Source of the DNA: JBGZEX01 sp041846495
GTDB lineage: Bacteria > Bacteroidota > Bacteroidia > Bacteroidales > Marinifilaceae
Reading direction: 5' to 3'
Length of the DNA stretch: 64,000 nucleotides
NCBI GenBank assembly: GCA_041846495.1
Contig: JBGZEX010000075.1
Location: 1-64,000 of the forward strand
Shown here piece by piece: positions 8,882 through 17,827 of this stretch (within the stretch, counting starts at the first letter, position 1; the number at the start of each line of letters is the position of its first letter). The notes under the pieces were generated by a model, which saw only the letters and a list, made by a program, of their open reading frames with translations, did not search any database and had not been told where the DNA came from. Made by a program: the position numbers and the translations under genes.

Positions 8882-10008
8882 TGGAGAAGGATATGGGAAA
8901 AATCCGGGAAAATCCGGGAGAAATCGAAATGGCGGATATTGTGCGCAAACTCTATCGCAACCGTCGTTTTATATTCAGAGTCTCGGGAATATTTTTAGTA
9001 TTGGGTATATTGCATGCATTTACTTCCGCCAGTGTTTATACGGCTCAATGTACGGTAGTTCCTCAAATAACCAAGGATGCCTCTATGGGAGGACTGAGCG
9101 GCCTGGCTGCCATGGCCGGCATTAATCTCGGTTCGGTGAATATGGCTAAGGAACTTTCGCCTTTGGTGTATCCCAAGATTATGAAAAATGTAGAATTTCG
9201 TAAAGAGTTGATGATGACTCCGTTGAAATTCAAGAAGTTCGAATATCCCGTTTCGGTTTACGACTATTGTACCGACCCGAAATACCGTTCTTTTAATCTG
9301 AAGGCTTTTGTTTGGAAATATACCGTAGGATTGCCCGGATTGATATTGAAAACCCTCTCGAAAGAAGATACGCTCCGGAAGTCTTCCGGGCCGGAAGTCG
9401 GTATATTGTATGTTTCGAAAAAGGAAATGCAGGTAGCCGATTTTTTGGAGAAGGTGCTGACTTTGAATGTAGACAGGAAGGAAGGTATCGTAACGCTCTC
9501 GGCAACTCTCCCCGATCCTCTGGCGGCAGCTGAATTGACGGATAAAACCCTGAAGCTTTTGCAAAAATATATAACGGAGTTTAAAATTCAGAAAGTTGCT
9601 TCTAATCTTCAGTTTGTGGAAGAACGCTATCATGAAGTGAAGAAAAATTTCGAGGATAAGCAGGAAGAGTTGGCCCGGTTTAAAGATGCCAACCTGAGTT
9701 TTTCCTCTGCGACGGCTCAAATTCGGGAAGAAAAACTCCGTTCGGAATATACCCTTATCTACAGTGTATATACGGAATTGGCCAAACAATTGGAACAGTC
9801 CCGCATAGCCGTAAAAGAGACTACGCCCATATTGGGTGTGGTGGAACCGGTAGTCGTTCCCGTGAGACCTTCTGCTCCCCGTCGCATGTTTATTTTGGTC
9901 GTTTCCGTATTCCTCGGTTTTGTACTTGCCGTAGGTTATTTGTTTACGGCTCCTTTTATTGCGGGGATAACCGGAAATAAAAGACTTCTCAAATGGTATA
10001 AAGATTAG
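8881..10008 (+). CDS. Wzz-like polysaccharide chain-length/co-polymerase protein
   Basis: Inner-membrane polysaccharide co-polymerase controlling chain length. A TM helix lies near residues 30-52, a long periplasmic coiled region covers about 60-325 (for example VEERYHEVKKNFEDKQEELA), and a Pro-rich segment (VVPVRPSAPRR) precedes a second TM helix near the C-terminus. This Wzz topology lacks a fused tyrosine kinase. I chose the ATG at 8881, overlapping the Wza stop by one base (TGATG); a GTG at 8878 is also possible. The gene is followed after four bases by the acyl carrier protein, so export and acyl genes form one operon. Confidence 0.9.
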   Translation: MEKDMGKIRENPGEIEMADIVRKLYRNRRFIFRVSGIFLVLGILHAFTSASVYTAQCTVVPQITKDASMGGLSGLAAMAGINLGSVNMAKELSPLVYPKIMKNVEFRKELMMTPLKFKKFEYPVSVYDYCTDPKYRSFNLKAFVWKYTVGLPGLILKTLSKEDTLRKSSGPEVGILYVSKKEMQVADFLEKVLTLNVDRKEGIVTLSATLPDPLAAAELTDKTLKLLQKYITEFKIQKVASNLQFVEERYHEVKKNFEDKQEELARFKDANLSFSSATAQIREEKLRSEYTLIYSVYTELAKQLEQSRIAVKETTPILGVVEPVVVPVRPSAPRRMFILVVSVFLGFVLAVGYLFTAPFIAGITGNKRLLKWYKD

Positions 10009-10012
10009 ATTT

Positions 10013-10249
10013 ATGGATAATTTAAGCAGGTACCGGGAAATATTCTCCGGAAGTTTTAAAATACCGGTCGAGCGTTTACCGGGTTTGAAGTATCAGGAAA
10101 TTCCTTTATGGGATTCCATAGGGCACATGGCCCTGGTTTCTGCAATCGAAGATGCTTTTGATGTGATGTTGGAAACGGATGATATTATCGATTTTTCGTC
10201 TTACGAAAAAGGGATTGAAATTTTGAAAAAATATGGAGTCGAATTCTGA
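10013..10249 (+). CDS. Acyl carrier protein
   Basis: Phosphopantetheine-binding carrier protein of 78 residues. The attachment serine is S35 in WDSIGHM, the variant of DSL seen in dedicated, non-FabF carriers. Three helices are predicted around it, with an acidic second and third helix (ETDDIIDF). It is separate from housekeeping AcpP and is followed by enzymes that load and reduce an acyl group, so it probably holds their substrate as a thioester. An Sfp-like transferase is encoded at 38136 and could activate it. The end overlaps the next gene by 17 bases. Confidence 0.9.
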   Translation: MDNLSRYREIFSGSFKIPVERLPGLKYQEIPLWDSIGHMALVSAIEDAFDVMLETDDIIDFSSYEKGIEILKKYGVEF

Positions 10250-10973
10250 ATTGTTAAAAGGGAAGGTAGCTCTTATAACGGGTTGCAACAGAGGAATAGG
10301 TAAAGCCGTTTCGGATGTATTCGTCGAGAACGGAGCTTTCGTGTATGCCGTGGCCCGCAAACCGGATTCGTTGAAATTTTACGAATCGCATCCGAATGTA
10401 CATCCGGTTTATTTGGATATAACCGACAGACCTGCGGTAAGAGAACTTTTCCTTTTGATAAAAAAACAATCCGGACGTCTCGATATCCTCGTCAATAATG
10501 CCGGTGTCATGAGAGATGCCGTTTTGGGGATGATTACCGATGACGATATGGAATATAGTTTCAGAACGAATGTATTTGCAGGTATATTGATGATGCAGTA
10601 TGCGGCAAAGTCGATGCTCCGACAGAAGAGCGGTTCGATTATCAACCTCGCTTCTATTATGGGGCGATGCGGAAATGCCGGTCAAATCGTTTATTCTGCA
10701 AGCAAAGGAGCTGTGATTGCAATGACGAAATCTGCAGCCAAAGAGCTGGCTCCGAGTTGTATAAGGGTGAACGCCATCGCTCCCGGCATTATCGAAACGG
10801 ATATGTTTATGGGAGTTCCCGAAGAAAAACGGGAAGCCTTGAGAAAACGGGTAGGGATGGGACATATGGGTTCTCCTGAAGATGTGGCGAATGCGGCCCT
10901 CTTCCTTGCTTCCGATTTGTCGCTTTATGTTTCGGGACAGATATTGGGTGTGGACGGTATGATGTCGTATTAA
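10233..10973 (+). CDS. Short-chain dehydrogenase/reductase (FabG-like)
   Basis: Classical SDR of 246 residues, usual FabG length. The cofactor motif TGCNRGIG is at 16-23, NNAG at 89-92, catalytic S141, and Y154-K158 in YSASK. Annotated FabG homologues reduce 3-oxoacyl-ACP with NADPH. No ketosynthase is encoded here, so it may instead modify a preformed 3-oxoacyl-ACP from primary metabolism or reduce the aldehyde made by the LuxC-like enzyme downstream. The 17-base overlap with the carrier protein gene supports tight co-expression. Confidence 0.9.
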   Translation: MESNSELLKGKVALITGCNRGIGKAVSDVFVENGAFVYAVARKPDSLKFYESHPNVHPVYLDITDRPAVRELFLLIKKQSGRLDILVNNAGVMRDAVLGMITDDDMEYSFRTNVFAGILMMQYAAKSMLRQKSGSIINLASIMGRCGNAGQIVYSASKGAVIAMTKSAAKELAPSCIRVNAIAPGIIETDMFMGVPEEKREALRKRVGMGHMGSPEDVANAALFLASDLSLYVSGQILGVDGMMSY

Positions 10974-10987
10974 AATTATTATATATT

Positions 10988-12424
10988 TTGATTTTTGAAA
11001 AACTTCCATATGACGCCTCTCGGCCGATTGCTATCGATGATAAGGGCGATAAATTGACGACCGCCTCTTTGCAGGAGGTGACTGCCTCTTTGGAATCGAT
11101 TGTCGGAGGGAATAAAGCCGTCGTTTTTTGTCTGGCAGAAAATTCCGTGGATTTTTTGGCCGGATATATCGCTTTTATGCGTTTGGGTATAGTGCCGGTT
11201 ATGCTCGATTTATATAAACGGCATAGAATGCTGGATGCGTTGATGGAATGCTATCGGCCGGCTTATATATGGTTGCCGGCATCTTATGCGCCGGTTACGG
11301 GAGAGGGAGAATGTATATTTTCTTTTTTGTCTTACCGGCTTTATGCAATGCCCGGCTCTCATGTCCTGCAAAATGCGGATATTGCCGGAAATTTAGCTTT
11401 GTTGTTGACAACTTCGGGGAGTACGGGAAGCCCGAAATTAGTACGCTTGAGTTATGAGAATGTATTGGCCAATGCCGAATCCATAGCCGAATATTTGAAT
11501 ATAAATGCGGAAGAACGTCCGGTGACTTCTTTGCCGATGTTTTATTCCTACGGGCTTTCGGTCGTTCACAGTCATTTGTTGAGAGGGGCCACCCTTCTTT
11601 TGACCGATGAGCCGGTAGTTCAACGGAAGTTTTGGAATTTCGTAAAAGAAATGCGGGCTACTTCCATGGCTGGAGTACCTTATACTTATGAAATATTGAA
11701 ACGCCTGCGTATTTTTGATATGGATTTGCCGGATCTTAAAGTGTTTACTCAAGCCGGAGGAAAATTGAATGCGGAAGTGGTGAGGGAGTATATCGATTAT
11801 GCGGAGCGGAACGGGAAGCGTTTTATCGTTATGTACGGACAAACGGAAGCTACTGCCCGTATGAGTTATTTGCCTTTCGAAAGGGCTGCGGAAAAATACC
11901 GGAGTATCGGTCACCCTATTCCGGGAGGACGTTTCCGGCTTGTGGATGAGGAAGGTAGGAATATAGAGGGAAGCGGAATCGATGGGGAATTGGTATACGA
12001 GGGTCCCAATGTTTCATTGGGATATGCCGAAACTCCGGAGGATTTGTCTAAAGGAGACGAAAATAACGGAGTGCTGTATACCGGAGATATTGCCCGGAGA
12101 GACGATGAGGGGTTCTATTATATAACGGGACGTAAGAAACGTTTTGTTAAAATTTTCGGAAACAGAGTGAATTTGGATGCTGTGGAACAAATGGTGAAAG
12201 AAATTACGCTTTCTACGGCTTGTATAGGAGTCGATGATAAAATTACCGTATTTATTACCGATGCTGATAAAAGACAAGAGGTGGCGGATATGTTGAGGGA
12301 ACGTACCGGTTGGCAGCATGTATTCGATGTCCTCGTCATTGAAGAAATTCCCAAGAATACTTCCGGTAAAATACAATATACGGCACTTTACGATTGTTCG
12401 AAAGGAAATGACGGAAATGGATGA
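10988..12424 (+). CDS. Adenylate-forming acyl-ACP/acyl-CoA ligase
   Basis: ANL-superfamily ligase of 478 residues that activates a carboxylic acid as an acyl-adenylate and passes it to a thiol, probably the adjacent carrier protein. Motif TTSGSTGSPK (A3) is at 141-150, YGQTEATA (A5) at 283-290, TGD (A7) at 365-367, GRKKRFVKIFGNRVN (A8) at 381-395, and the A10 lysine is K461 in PKNTSGK. It is shorter than medium- or long-chain fatty acyl-CoA ligases and closer in size to DltA-like enzymes. No in-frame ATG exists near the start; the reading begins at TTG 10988, or possibly ATT 10985. It overlaps the next gene by eight bases. Confidence 0.88.
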   Translation: MIFEKLPYDASRPIAIDDKGDKLTTASLQEVTASLESIVGGNKAVVFCLAENSVDFLAGYIAFMRLGIVPVMLDLYKRHRMLDALMECYRPAYIWLPASYAPVTGEGECIFSFLSYRLYAMPGSHVLQNADIAGNLALLLTTSGSTGSPKLVRLSYENVLANAESIAEYLNINAEERPVTSLPMFYSYGLSVVHSHLLRGATLLLTDEPVVQRKFWNFVKEMRATSMAGVPYTYEILKRLRIFDMDLPDLKVFTQAGGKLNAEVVREYIDYAERNGKRFIVMYGQTEATARMSYLPFERAAEKYRSIGHPIPGGRFRLVDEEGRNIEGSGIDGELVYEGPNVSLGYAETPEDLSKGDENNGVLYTGDIARRDDEGFYYITGRKKRFVKIFGNRVNLDAVEQMVKEITLSTACIGVDDKITVFITDADKRQEVADMLRERTGWQHVFDVLVIEEIPKNTSGKIQYTALYDCSKGNDGNG

Positions 12425-13499
12425 CATATTCGGAATACCGCCTTACGGATGGGGGAAGGAGGTAAAACGCCGCTTTTTCAATCGGCGTCTCAGATCGCTG
12501 ACTGCCCGTCATTATGAGAACTGCGAGGCTTATAAGAGGATATTGGATGCTTTCGGATTCGATGTAAACGGGAATTACGAATATGAAGATATACCTTTTC
12601 TACCGGTACGTTTGTTTAAAGAATACGAACTGAGGAGTGTGGATAAAGGAGATGTGGTGAAGGCTCTTACTTCCTCGGGGACTTCCGGACAAAAAGTTTC
12701 CCGGATTTTTTTGGATAGGACGACTTCCATGGCGGAGACGAAAGCACTTTCGCGTATACTGACTTCTTTTATAGGAAAGATGCGATTGCCCATGCTTGTT
12801 ATAGATTCCGATACGGTGCTCGGAAACAGGAATATACATTCCGCCCGGGCTGCGGGAATATTGGGATTTTCAATATTTGCTTCCGATAAACTTTTCGCAT
12901 TGGATGAGAATATGCAGCTTAAAACGAATGAAGTGAGAAGTTTTTTGGAAAAACATAAGGGAGAGCGTATTTTGATTTTCGGTTTTACCTTTATGATATG
13001 GCAGTATTTCCATCAGAAAATTTTGCAAATGGATTATAAACCGGATTTATCCGGAGCTGTTTTGATTCATGGCGGAGGTTGGAAAAAACTTGAAGCGGAG
13101 TCCGTATCTTCGGACGATTTTAAAAAGGCTCTTAACAATGCTTGCGGAGTAGAGACTTCTTGCATACACGATTACTACGGAATGGCGGAACAGGCGGGAG
13201 CTATTTGTATGGAATGCGAATACGGTTATTTGCACACCTCGGTTTTCTCGGATATTATCGTACGTCGTTCCGACGATTTTACTCCGGCAACCTGTGGAGA
13301 GCCGGGAATTATAGAAACGGTGTCCCTCCTGCCGGAAAGTTATCCCGGACATGTATTGTTGACCGAGGATACGGGATATATTGCCGGAGAAGACGATTGC
13401 CCCTGCGGTAGATTGGGAAAATATTTTAAGATACGGGGACGATTGAGAAATGCCGAATTAAGAGGATGTAGCGATACTTATGCAGCAGGAATTCGATAA
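12417..13499 (+). CDS. LuxE-like acyl-protein synthetase
   Basis: Resembles LuxE, the synthetase subunit of the bacterial fatty-acid reductase complex, which forms an acyl-adenylate and then an acyl-cysteine before hand-over to LuxC. The ATP-binding motif SSGTSG is at residues 86-91, followed by DYYGMAEQAGAI in the middle. C351 in ELRGCSD, ten residues from the C-terminus, lies where LuxE carries its acylated cysteine. The frame is open upstream inside the ligase gene, but the ATG at 12417 has AAAGGA ten bases before it and gives a normal 360-residue protein; 12408 is the alternative. It overlaps the LuxC-like gene by 20 bases. Confidence 0.85.
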   Translation: MDDIFGIPPYGWGKEVKRRFFNRRLRSLTARHYENCEAYKRILDAFGFDVNGNYEYEDIPFLPVRLFKEYELRSVDKGDVVKALTSSGTSGQKVSRIFLDRTTSMAETKALSRILTSFIGKMRLPMLVIDSDTVLGNRNIHSARAAGILGFSIFASDKLFALDENMQLKTNEVRSFLEKHKGERILIFGFTFMIWQYFHQKILQMDYKPDLSGAVLIHGGGWKKLEAESVSSDDFKKALNNACGVETSCIHDYYGMAEQAGAICMECEYGYLHTSVFSDIIVRRSDDFTPATCGEPGIIETVSLLPESYPGHVLLTEDTGYIAGEDDCPCGRLGKYFKIRGRLRNAELRGCSDTYAAGIR

Positions 13500-14685
13500 T
13501 ATGGAGTATGTATTTCCTTCTTCCGTCGACTGGGAGGAATGGAAAGAATGCAGAGCTTTTATGCCTTTTGAAGAGGAGGTTGTCGATTTTTTGAATGCCC
13601 TTTCCGTTTCCTTATTCAAGGATCCGGAAATAAGGCGTTATAGGGATGTTGTCGCTTTTGCATTTTTTTGCAGAAGGGCGAATATACTTTCTTATAAGCA
13701 GGAAAACGGAGATTCCGGGATACGTCTGGGGCGGGGTCTGGTTTTCCATGTTGCGGCATCCAATGTTCCGATGAATTTTGCCTATTCCCTGACAGCCGGA
13801 TTATTGGGTGGAAATTACAATATCGTACGTCTGCCTTCCCGCCGTTTCGAACAGGCGGATATGCTTGTTCGTCACATTCGCCGGTTGTCGGGGAATGCCC
13901 CGTATAAGGATGTAGCAAAGCGTATAGCCCTTGTGAGATATGATAAGGCGGATGCCGCAACGGCTTTTTTTTCTTCTTTTTGCGATGTGCGGATTGTATG
14001 GGGTGGAGACGAAACCGTACGTAGAATACGTGAACTGCCCATTCCGCCGCGGTCTTTCGATTTGAGTTTTGCCGATCGTTATTCTCTTGCAATTTTCCGT
14101 ATCGTATCCTTGCCCGATGAAAAGGAGATAAGGCGTATAGCGTCCGGTTTTTATAACGACACCTATGTTTTCGATCAGAATGCCTGTTCTTCCCCTCATC
14201 TCGTGATATGGACGGGAGATAAAGGGAATGTGGAGAAAATGAGGTATTTGTTTTGGAAAGCTTTATATGAGGAGGTCGAAAATAAATATGAGTTCCATCC
14301 GATCCTGGCGATAGATAAATTGACGGCTTTATGCCGGCAAGCGATAGAAATGCCTGTTCGAAAAACGGGTGAGTACGGAAATAAATTAGTAAGGGTGGAA
14401 CTTGAAAGATTGAAGGAGGATGTCGATAGGTTTCGTTCGGCCGGCGGATATTTTTCGGAATATTATGCCGGAACGCCGGACGAAATTGTTCCGATGGTCA
14501 AGCGCTCCTATCAAACTTTGGTTTATTATGGATTCGAATCCGAGGAATTGGCCGATTTCATAAAGAAAAATCGATTGCCGGGAATAGATCGCATCGTTCC
14601 GGTAGGGACGGCTTCCGATTTCCGATTTATATGGGATGGGTACGATTTGCCGGCTTTATTGTCTCGAATATGCGATTTGAGATAA
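13480..14685 (+). CDS. LuxC-like acyl-CoA/acyl-protein reductase
   Basis: LuxC-family member of the aldehyde dehydrogenase superfamily, 401 residues; it reduces an enzyme-bound acyl group to an aldehyde with NADPH. The nucleophile is C236 in DQNACSSPH, matching the LuxC active-site context. FHVAASNVP near residue 89 and the Gly-rich segment GLLGGNY fit the cofactor domain. An ATG at 13501 (MEYVFPSS) is an alternative start, better spaced from an AGGAA. No luxA or luxB occurs in the window, so luminescence is not implied. Together with LuxE, the ligase, the carrier protein and the SDR it could make an aldehyde or alcohol for a glycan or lipid. Confidence 0.87.
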   Translation: MQQEFDNMEYVFPSSVDWEEWKECRAFMPFEEEVVDFLNALSVSLFKDPEIRRYRDVVAFAFFCRRANILSYKQENGDSGIRLGRGLVFHVAASNVPMNFAYSLTAGLLGGNYNIVRLPSRRFEQADMLVRHIRRLSGNAPYKDVAKRIALVRYDKADAATAFFSSFCDVRIVWGGDETVRRIRELPIPPRSFDLSFADRYSLAIFRIVSLPDEKEIRRIASGFYNDTYVFDQNACSSPHLVIWTGDKGNVEKMRYLFWKALYEEVENKYEFHPILAIDKLTALCRQAIEMPVRKTGEYGNKLVRVELERLKEDVDRFRSAGGYFSEYYAGTPDEIVPMVKRSYQTLVYYGFESEELADFIKKNRLPGIDRIVPVGTASDFRFIWDGYDLPALLSRICDLR

Positions 14686-14704
14686 GTTATTGTAAGAAGA
14701 GGTT

Positions 14705-15802
14705 ATGTTCAAACATATATTTACTTTTATAAAAGCCGTAGCCGTATTGGTTCATATACTGATTGGCCTGTGTTTTATCGTTTCGGCTTATAGTTATGTT
14801 TTTGATCCGAGATTATGTTGGGGACTGCCTTCCTCGGGACTTTTGTTTCCGGTCTTTCTTTTATTGGAGATTTGTTTTTTTATATTTTGGTTGGTCGTAA
14901 AAAAAAGGAATATGTGGATTTCCGTCGTTGCCGTTTTGCTTTGTTACGGACCTGTCCGTACTTTTTTCCCGCTTCATTTATGGGGAGATAAGACACCCCT
15001 CGGAGCCATAAAAATTTTATCCTACAATGTTATGGGATGCGGAGCCGGTATCAGAGATACGACGGAATACAAAAATCCGGTGCTTAAATATATTATTGAA
15101 AGCGGAGCGGATATCGTTTGTATGCAGGAGTTCCATTTTTGGGGAGGAAGTAAACGTTTGAGTTTTTCGGAAGCCGATACGATTTTAAAAAAGAAATATC
15201 CCTATGCTTCGATTACGGATATAAAGGGAGGGAATACCTTGGCATGTTATTCGAAATTCCCTATTTTAGAAACATTCCCTATAAAAATGTATACTAAAAT
15301 GCAAAATGGGGCGGTAGGATACCGTATAGCTTGTGAAAAAGAGATTATCGTGATAAACAATCATTTGGAATCGAATCGGATTACTTATGCCGATAAGGTC
15401 GTTTATACGGAAGTTTTGCATGGCGTTGCGGATAGGGATAAGGTTAAAGAAGTGGTGAAACGTTTGGGTATTAAGGTGAGCGAGGCTTCGAAGATACGGG
15501 CGGAACAGGCTGATAGTATAGCTGAAATCATAAGCGGGTTGGAAGGAGAGCGAATAATCGTATGCGGGGATTTTAACGATATTTCCCTGTCGTATTCTTA
15601 TCGTAAAATAAGAGGTAAATTTCGAGATGCTTTTGTCGATACGGGTTTGGGATGTGGAATTTCGTTCAATCGGGATTATTTTTGGGTAAAAATTGACCAT
15701 ATTCTTTATGGGAATGGATTTAAAGCGTATAATTGCAATGTCGATAAAAAAATCGATTTTTCGGATCATTACCCCATTTATTCGTCGTTTGTCCTGTTAT
15801 GA
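14705..15802 (+). CDS. Membrane-anchored endonuclease/exonuclease/phosphatase (EEP) family protein
   Basis: The N-terminal 90 residues carry three hydrophobic helices (about 8-30, 42-63 and 71-88). A DNase I-like EEP fold follows: LSYNVMGCG, MQEFHFW (metal-binding Glu), INNHLES, GDFNDIS and SDHYPIYS near the end, which supply the catalytic Asp, Asn and His. This architecture is common in Bacteroidetes, where the substrate is not established; a phospholipid or phosphodiester substrate at the membrane is more likely than DNA. It begins 19 bases after the LuxC-like gene and may be the last gene of that operon, although it is frequently found alone elsewhere. Confidence 0.85.
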   Translation: MFKHIFTFIKAVAVLVHILIGLCFIVSAYSYVFDPRLCWGLPSSGLLFPVFLLLEICFFIFWLVVKKRNMWISVVAVLLCYGPVRTFFPLHLWGDKTPLGAIKILSYNVMGCGAGIRDTTEYKNPVLKYIIESGADIVCMQEFHFWGGSKRLSFSEADTILKKKYPYASITDIKGGNTLACYSKFPILETFPIKMYTKMQNGAVGYRIACEKEIIVINNHLESNRITYADKVVYTEVLHGVADRDKVKEVVKRLGIKVSEASKIRAEQADSIAEIISGLEGERIIVCGDFNDISLSYSYRKIRGKFRDAFVDTGLGCGISFNRDYFWVKIDHILYGNGFKAYNCNVDKKIDFSDHYPIYSSFVLL

Positions 15803-15960
15803 GGAGGCGAAATTATATGCGGTTATGAGAAAACTCGGTTTTTTTTCGCATGATGGCATATTTATTGTTAATTAAAAGCGTATGTATGCTAAATTTAATT
15901 ATTTATTTTATGATATTGAAAAAATAGTAAAGATTCTTCTTTAAATTAGATAATTAAAAT

Positions 15961-15968
15961 TATCTTTG
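15961..15968 (+). promoter_or_regulatory. Bacteroidetes -7 box of the OmpA gene
   Basis: TATCTTTG fits TAnnTTTG and lies in a 240-base AT-rich gap. Start of transcription would be near 15975, leaving a leader of about 70 bases before the ompA-like gene. The -33 element is not clear. Confidence 0.6.
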
Positions 15969-16043
15969 TACAAATTGCTGTCATTAGCCGTCAGGTGTAG
16001 GCATGAAATTTGGAGAGATTATTGTTAAATTAAAAAGAAAGTT

Positions 16044-17171
16044 ATGAAAAAAGGATTGTTATTGATTGTATTGGCGATATTTTCTTATGGAGTTGCTAAT
16101 GCACAGAAAACGGAAGAAAAACTGCCCGGTTACAGGACATCATTTCAGGCGAATTCGTTTTGGGAAAATTGGTTTATAAGCGGAGGAGCCGGTTCTCAAG
16201 TTTTGTTTGCTGAAAGTTGTAAACATGCGGATTTCTTAAACCGTATGACTTTGGTCGGTTCTCTCTCCGTAGGTAAATGGTTTGCTCCCTGGTGGGGTGC
16301 CCGTTTGCAGTTTAATGGAGGAACTCTTCACGGTTTCCGGAATAAGGCGACTAAAATGGTTTCTATGCCTTATATAGGAGCTCATGCCGATTTTATGTTC
16401 GGGTTGCTTAATTTCTTCGCTCCTTACCGGGAAAATACGGGATTTGATATCGTTCCCTTTGTCGGTGTAGGAGGACAATTTTATGATAATGAAGGAAAAT
16501 GGAAAGATATTAAGGAAAAGACGTTGACGATCAATGCCGGAGCACAGTTCAAATACGATTTCTGTAAAAACTTCGGAGCATGGATTGAACTTCAGGGAGT
16601 TATTGCCGATGACGGGTATATTGTAAGAGGAGGACGCGATTATGATGGAATTGCTCATTTGACCGGAGGTATAACCTATTATTTCGGTAAGGGCAATGAG
16701 TTTGTGAAAGCCATAGATGCGGAAGAATACAATTTGTTGAAACGTCAAAACGGTGATTTGATAGATGAAATTACCGCTTTGAGAAATCGTAAGCCCGAAG
16801 TAAGGGAAGTGGTTAAGGAAGTGGTAAAGGATAATACCGTTTACAAATCGGTTCCTACGACTATTTCTTTCTTGTTTAACAGTGCGGTTATTCAGCCTTT
16901 GCAGAAATCTTCAATATTCAATATTGCCGATTTCTTGAAAAATAACGGTAATGCCAAGATTCGTCTCTCCGGTTATGCCGATAAGGTTGGTGGAGTAGTC
17001 GTTAACCGCAAACTGTCTGAAAAACGTGCTAAGGCCGTTGCTAACGAGTTGATCAAGACTTACGGAATCGATGCCGATCGTATTATCGTTGAATTCTTCG
17101 GTAAAGATAAGGCTTATTACGGAAAAGATAATAAGTGGAATCGTTGCGTAGTTGTTGAAGTTGTTCAATAA
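16044..17171 (+). CDS. OmpA family outer-membrane protein
   Basis: Abundant outer-membrane/peptidoglycan linker, 375 residues. The signal peptide is residues 1-20 (ends ANAQ). An eight-strand-like barrel covers about 25-215, a short linker has a charged helix (LLKRQNGDLIDEITALRNRK), and an OmpA C-terminal domain follows from about 265, with LSGYADKVGG and NRKLSEKRAKAVANEL, including the conserved Asp and Arg that bind diaminopimelate. The strong -7 box and a classic terminator show a single-gene unit. A shorter barrel paralogue is the next gene. Confidence 0.92.
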   Translation: MKKGLLLIVLAIFSYGVANAQKTEEKLPGYRTSFQANSFWENWFISGGAGSQVLFAESCKHADFLNRMTLVGSLSVGKWFAPWWGARLQFNGGTLHGFRNKATKMVSMPYIGAHADFMFGLLNFFAPYRENTGFDIVPFVGVGGQFYDNEGKWKDIKEKTLTINAGAQFKYDFCKNFGAWIELQGVIADDGYIVRGGRDYDGIAHLTGGITYYFGKGNEFVKAIDAEEYNLLKRQNGDLIDEITALRNRKPEVREVVKEVVKDNTVYKSVPTTISFLFNSAVIQPLQKSSIFNIADFLKNNGNAKIRLSGYADKVGGVVVNRKLSEKRAKAVANELIKTYGIDADRIIVEFFGKDKAYYGKDNKWNRCVVVEVVQ

Positions 17172-17191
17172 TTAATGAATATGAATTTTAT

Positions 17192-17222
17192 AAAAAGGTG
17201 TCTTTTATAGACACCTTTTTTT
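17192..17222 (+). terminator. Rho-independent terminator after the OmpA gene
   Basis: An 11-base stem (AAAAAGGTGTC with GACACCTTTTT, at 17192-17202 and 17210-17220) encloses a seven-base loop and runs into T-rich sequence. It separates the OmpA gene from its paralogue. Confidence 0.9.
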
Positions 17223-17234
17223 AATTAAAAGAAT

Positions 17235-17810
17235 ATGAAAAAAATAATATTGATTTTTTTGTTTTTAGGAAGTTATTTATGGAGTTCCGCCCAGGGGAAT
17301 ATTGCTTTGGAGCGTACCGGAAATTGGTTCGCAGGAATTCATATGGGAGCATTGGCGTTTTTCGCTGAAGGTTACGGTGATAAGTCTATGGGAGATGTTA
17401 CTTCTTTTTCTATGGGATTTACAGGCGGGAATTGGATTAAATCGTGGATGTGCCTTAGGGTGAAAGGAGCGTATAATTCCTTAAACGGGTATGAGGAAGG
17501 GAATAAGGATAAAAATTATCGCGGTTTTTTGTTGCATACGGATGTTATGTTCGGAATGTTCGATTTGCTTGGCGACCGTCCCGACAATCGTTTTGAAGTT
17601 TTGCCTTTTGTAGGCTTGGGCGGCTTTTTCGGTGGTACATCATCTTATGCTCTAATCGGAGGGGTTCAATTGCTCTACTCTCTTACGGAAGTAATCGATC
17701 TCGATATGGAGTGGCAAGGTGCCGTATATAACGATAAGTTCGTTGAAAAAGGAGGTTTTGGACATGACGGGGCGATGACTCTTTCTTTAGGTATATCCTA
17801 TAGATTTTGA
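17235..17810 (+). CDS. Outer-membrane beta-barrel protein, OmpA-barrel paralogue without peptidoglycan domain
   Basis: 191 residues with a signal peptide (cleavage after about residue 19, SSAQ) and alternating amphipathic strands ending in the barrel signature LGISYRF with a C-terminal Phe. Strand wording such as NWFAGIHMGA, GFTGGNWIKSWMCLRVKGA, HTDVMFGMFDLL and VLPFVGLGG parallels the N-terminal barrel of the gene before it, so a duplication with loss of the OmpA domain is likely. It lies 13 bases after the upstream terminator, so expression may depend on read-through or a promoter hidden in the terminator region. Function unknown, presumably structural or porin-like. Confidence 0.82.
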   Translation: MKKIILIFLFLGSYLWSSAQGNIALERTGNWFAGIHMGALAFFAEGYGDKSMGDVTSFSMGFTGGNWIKSWMCLRVKGAYNSLNGYEEGNKDKNYRGFLLHTDVMFGMFDLLGDRPDNRFEVLPFVGLGGFFGGTSSYALIGGVQLLYSLTEVIDLDMEWQGAVYNDKFVEKGGFGHDGAMTLSLGISYRF

Positions 17811-17827
17811 AATTGTCGATCTATTGA

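Noticed and set aside
10013..14685. Possible bioluminescence operon
   Set aside because: LuxE and LuxC-like genes are present, but luxA, luxB and luxD are not, and ACP, SDR and ligase are not lux components; the homology concerns acyl reduction only.
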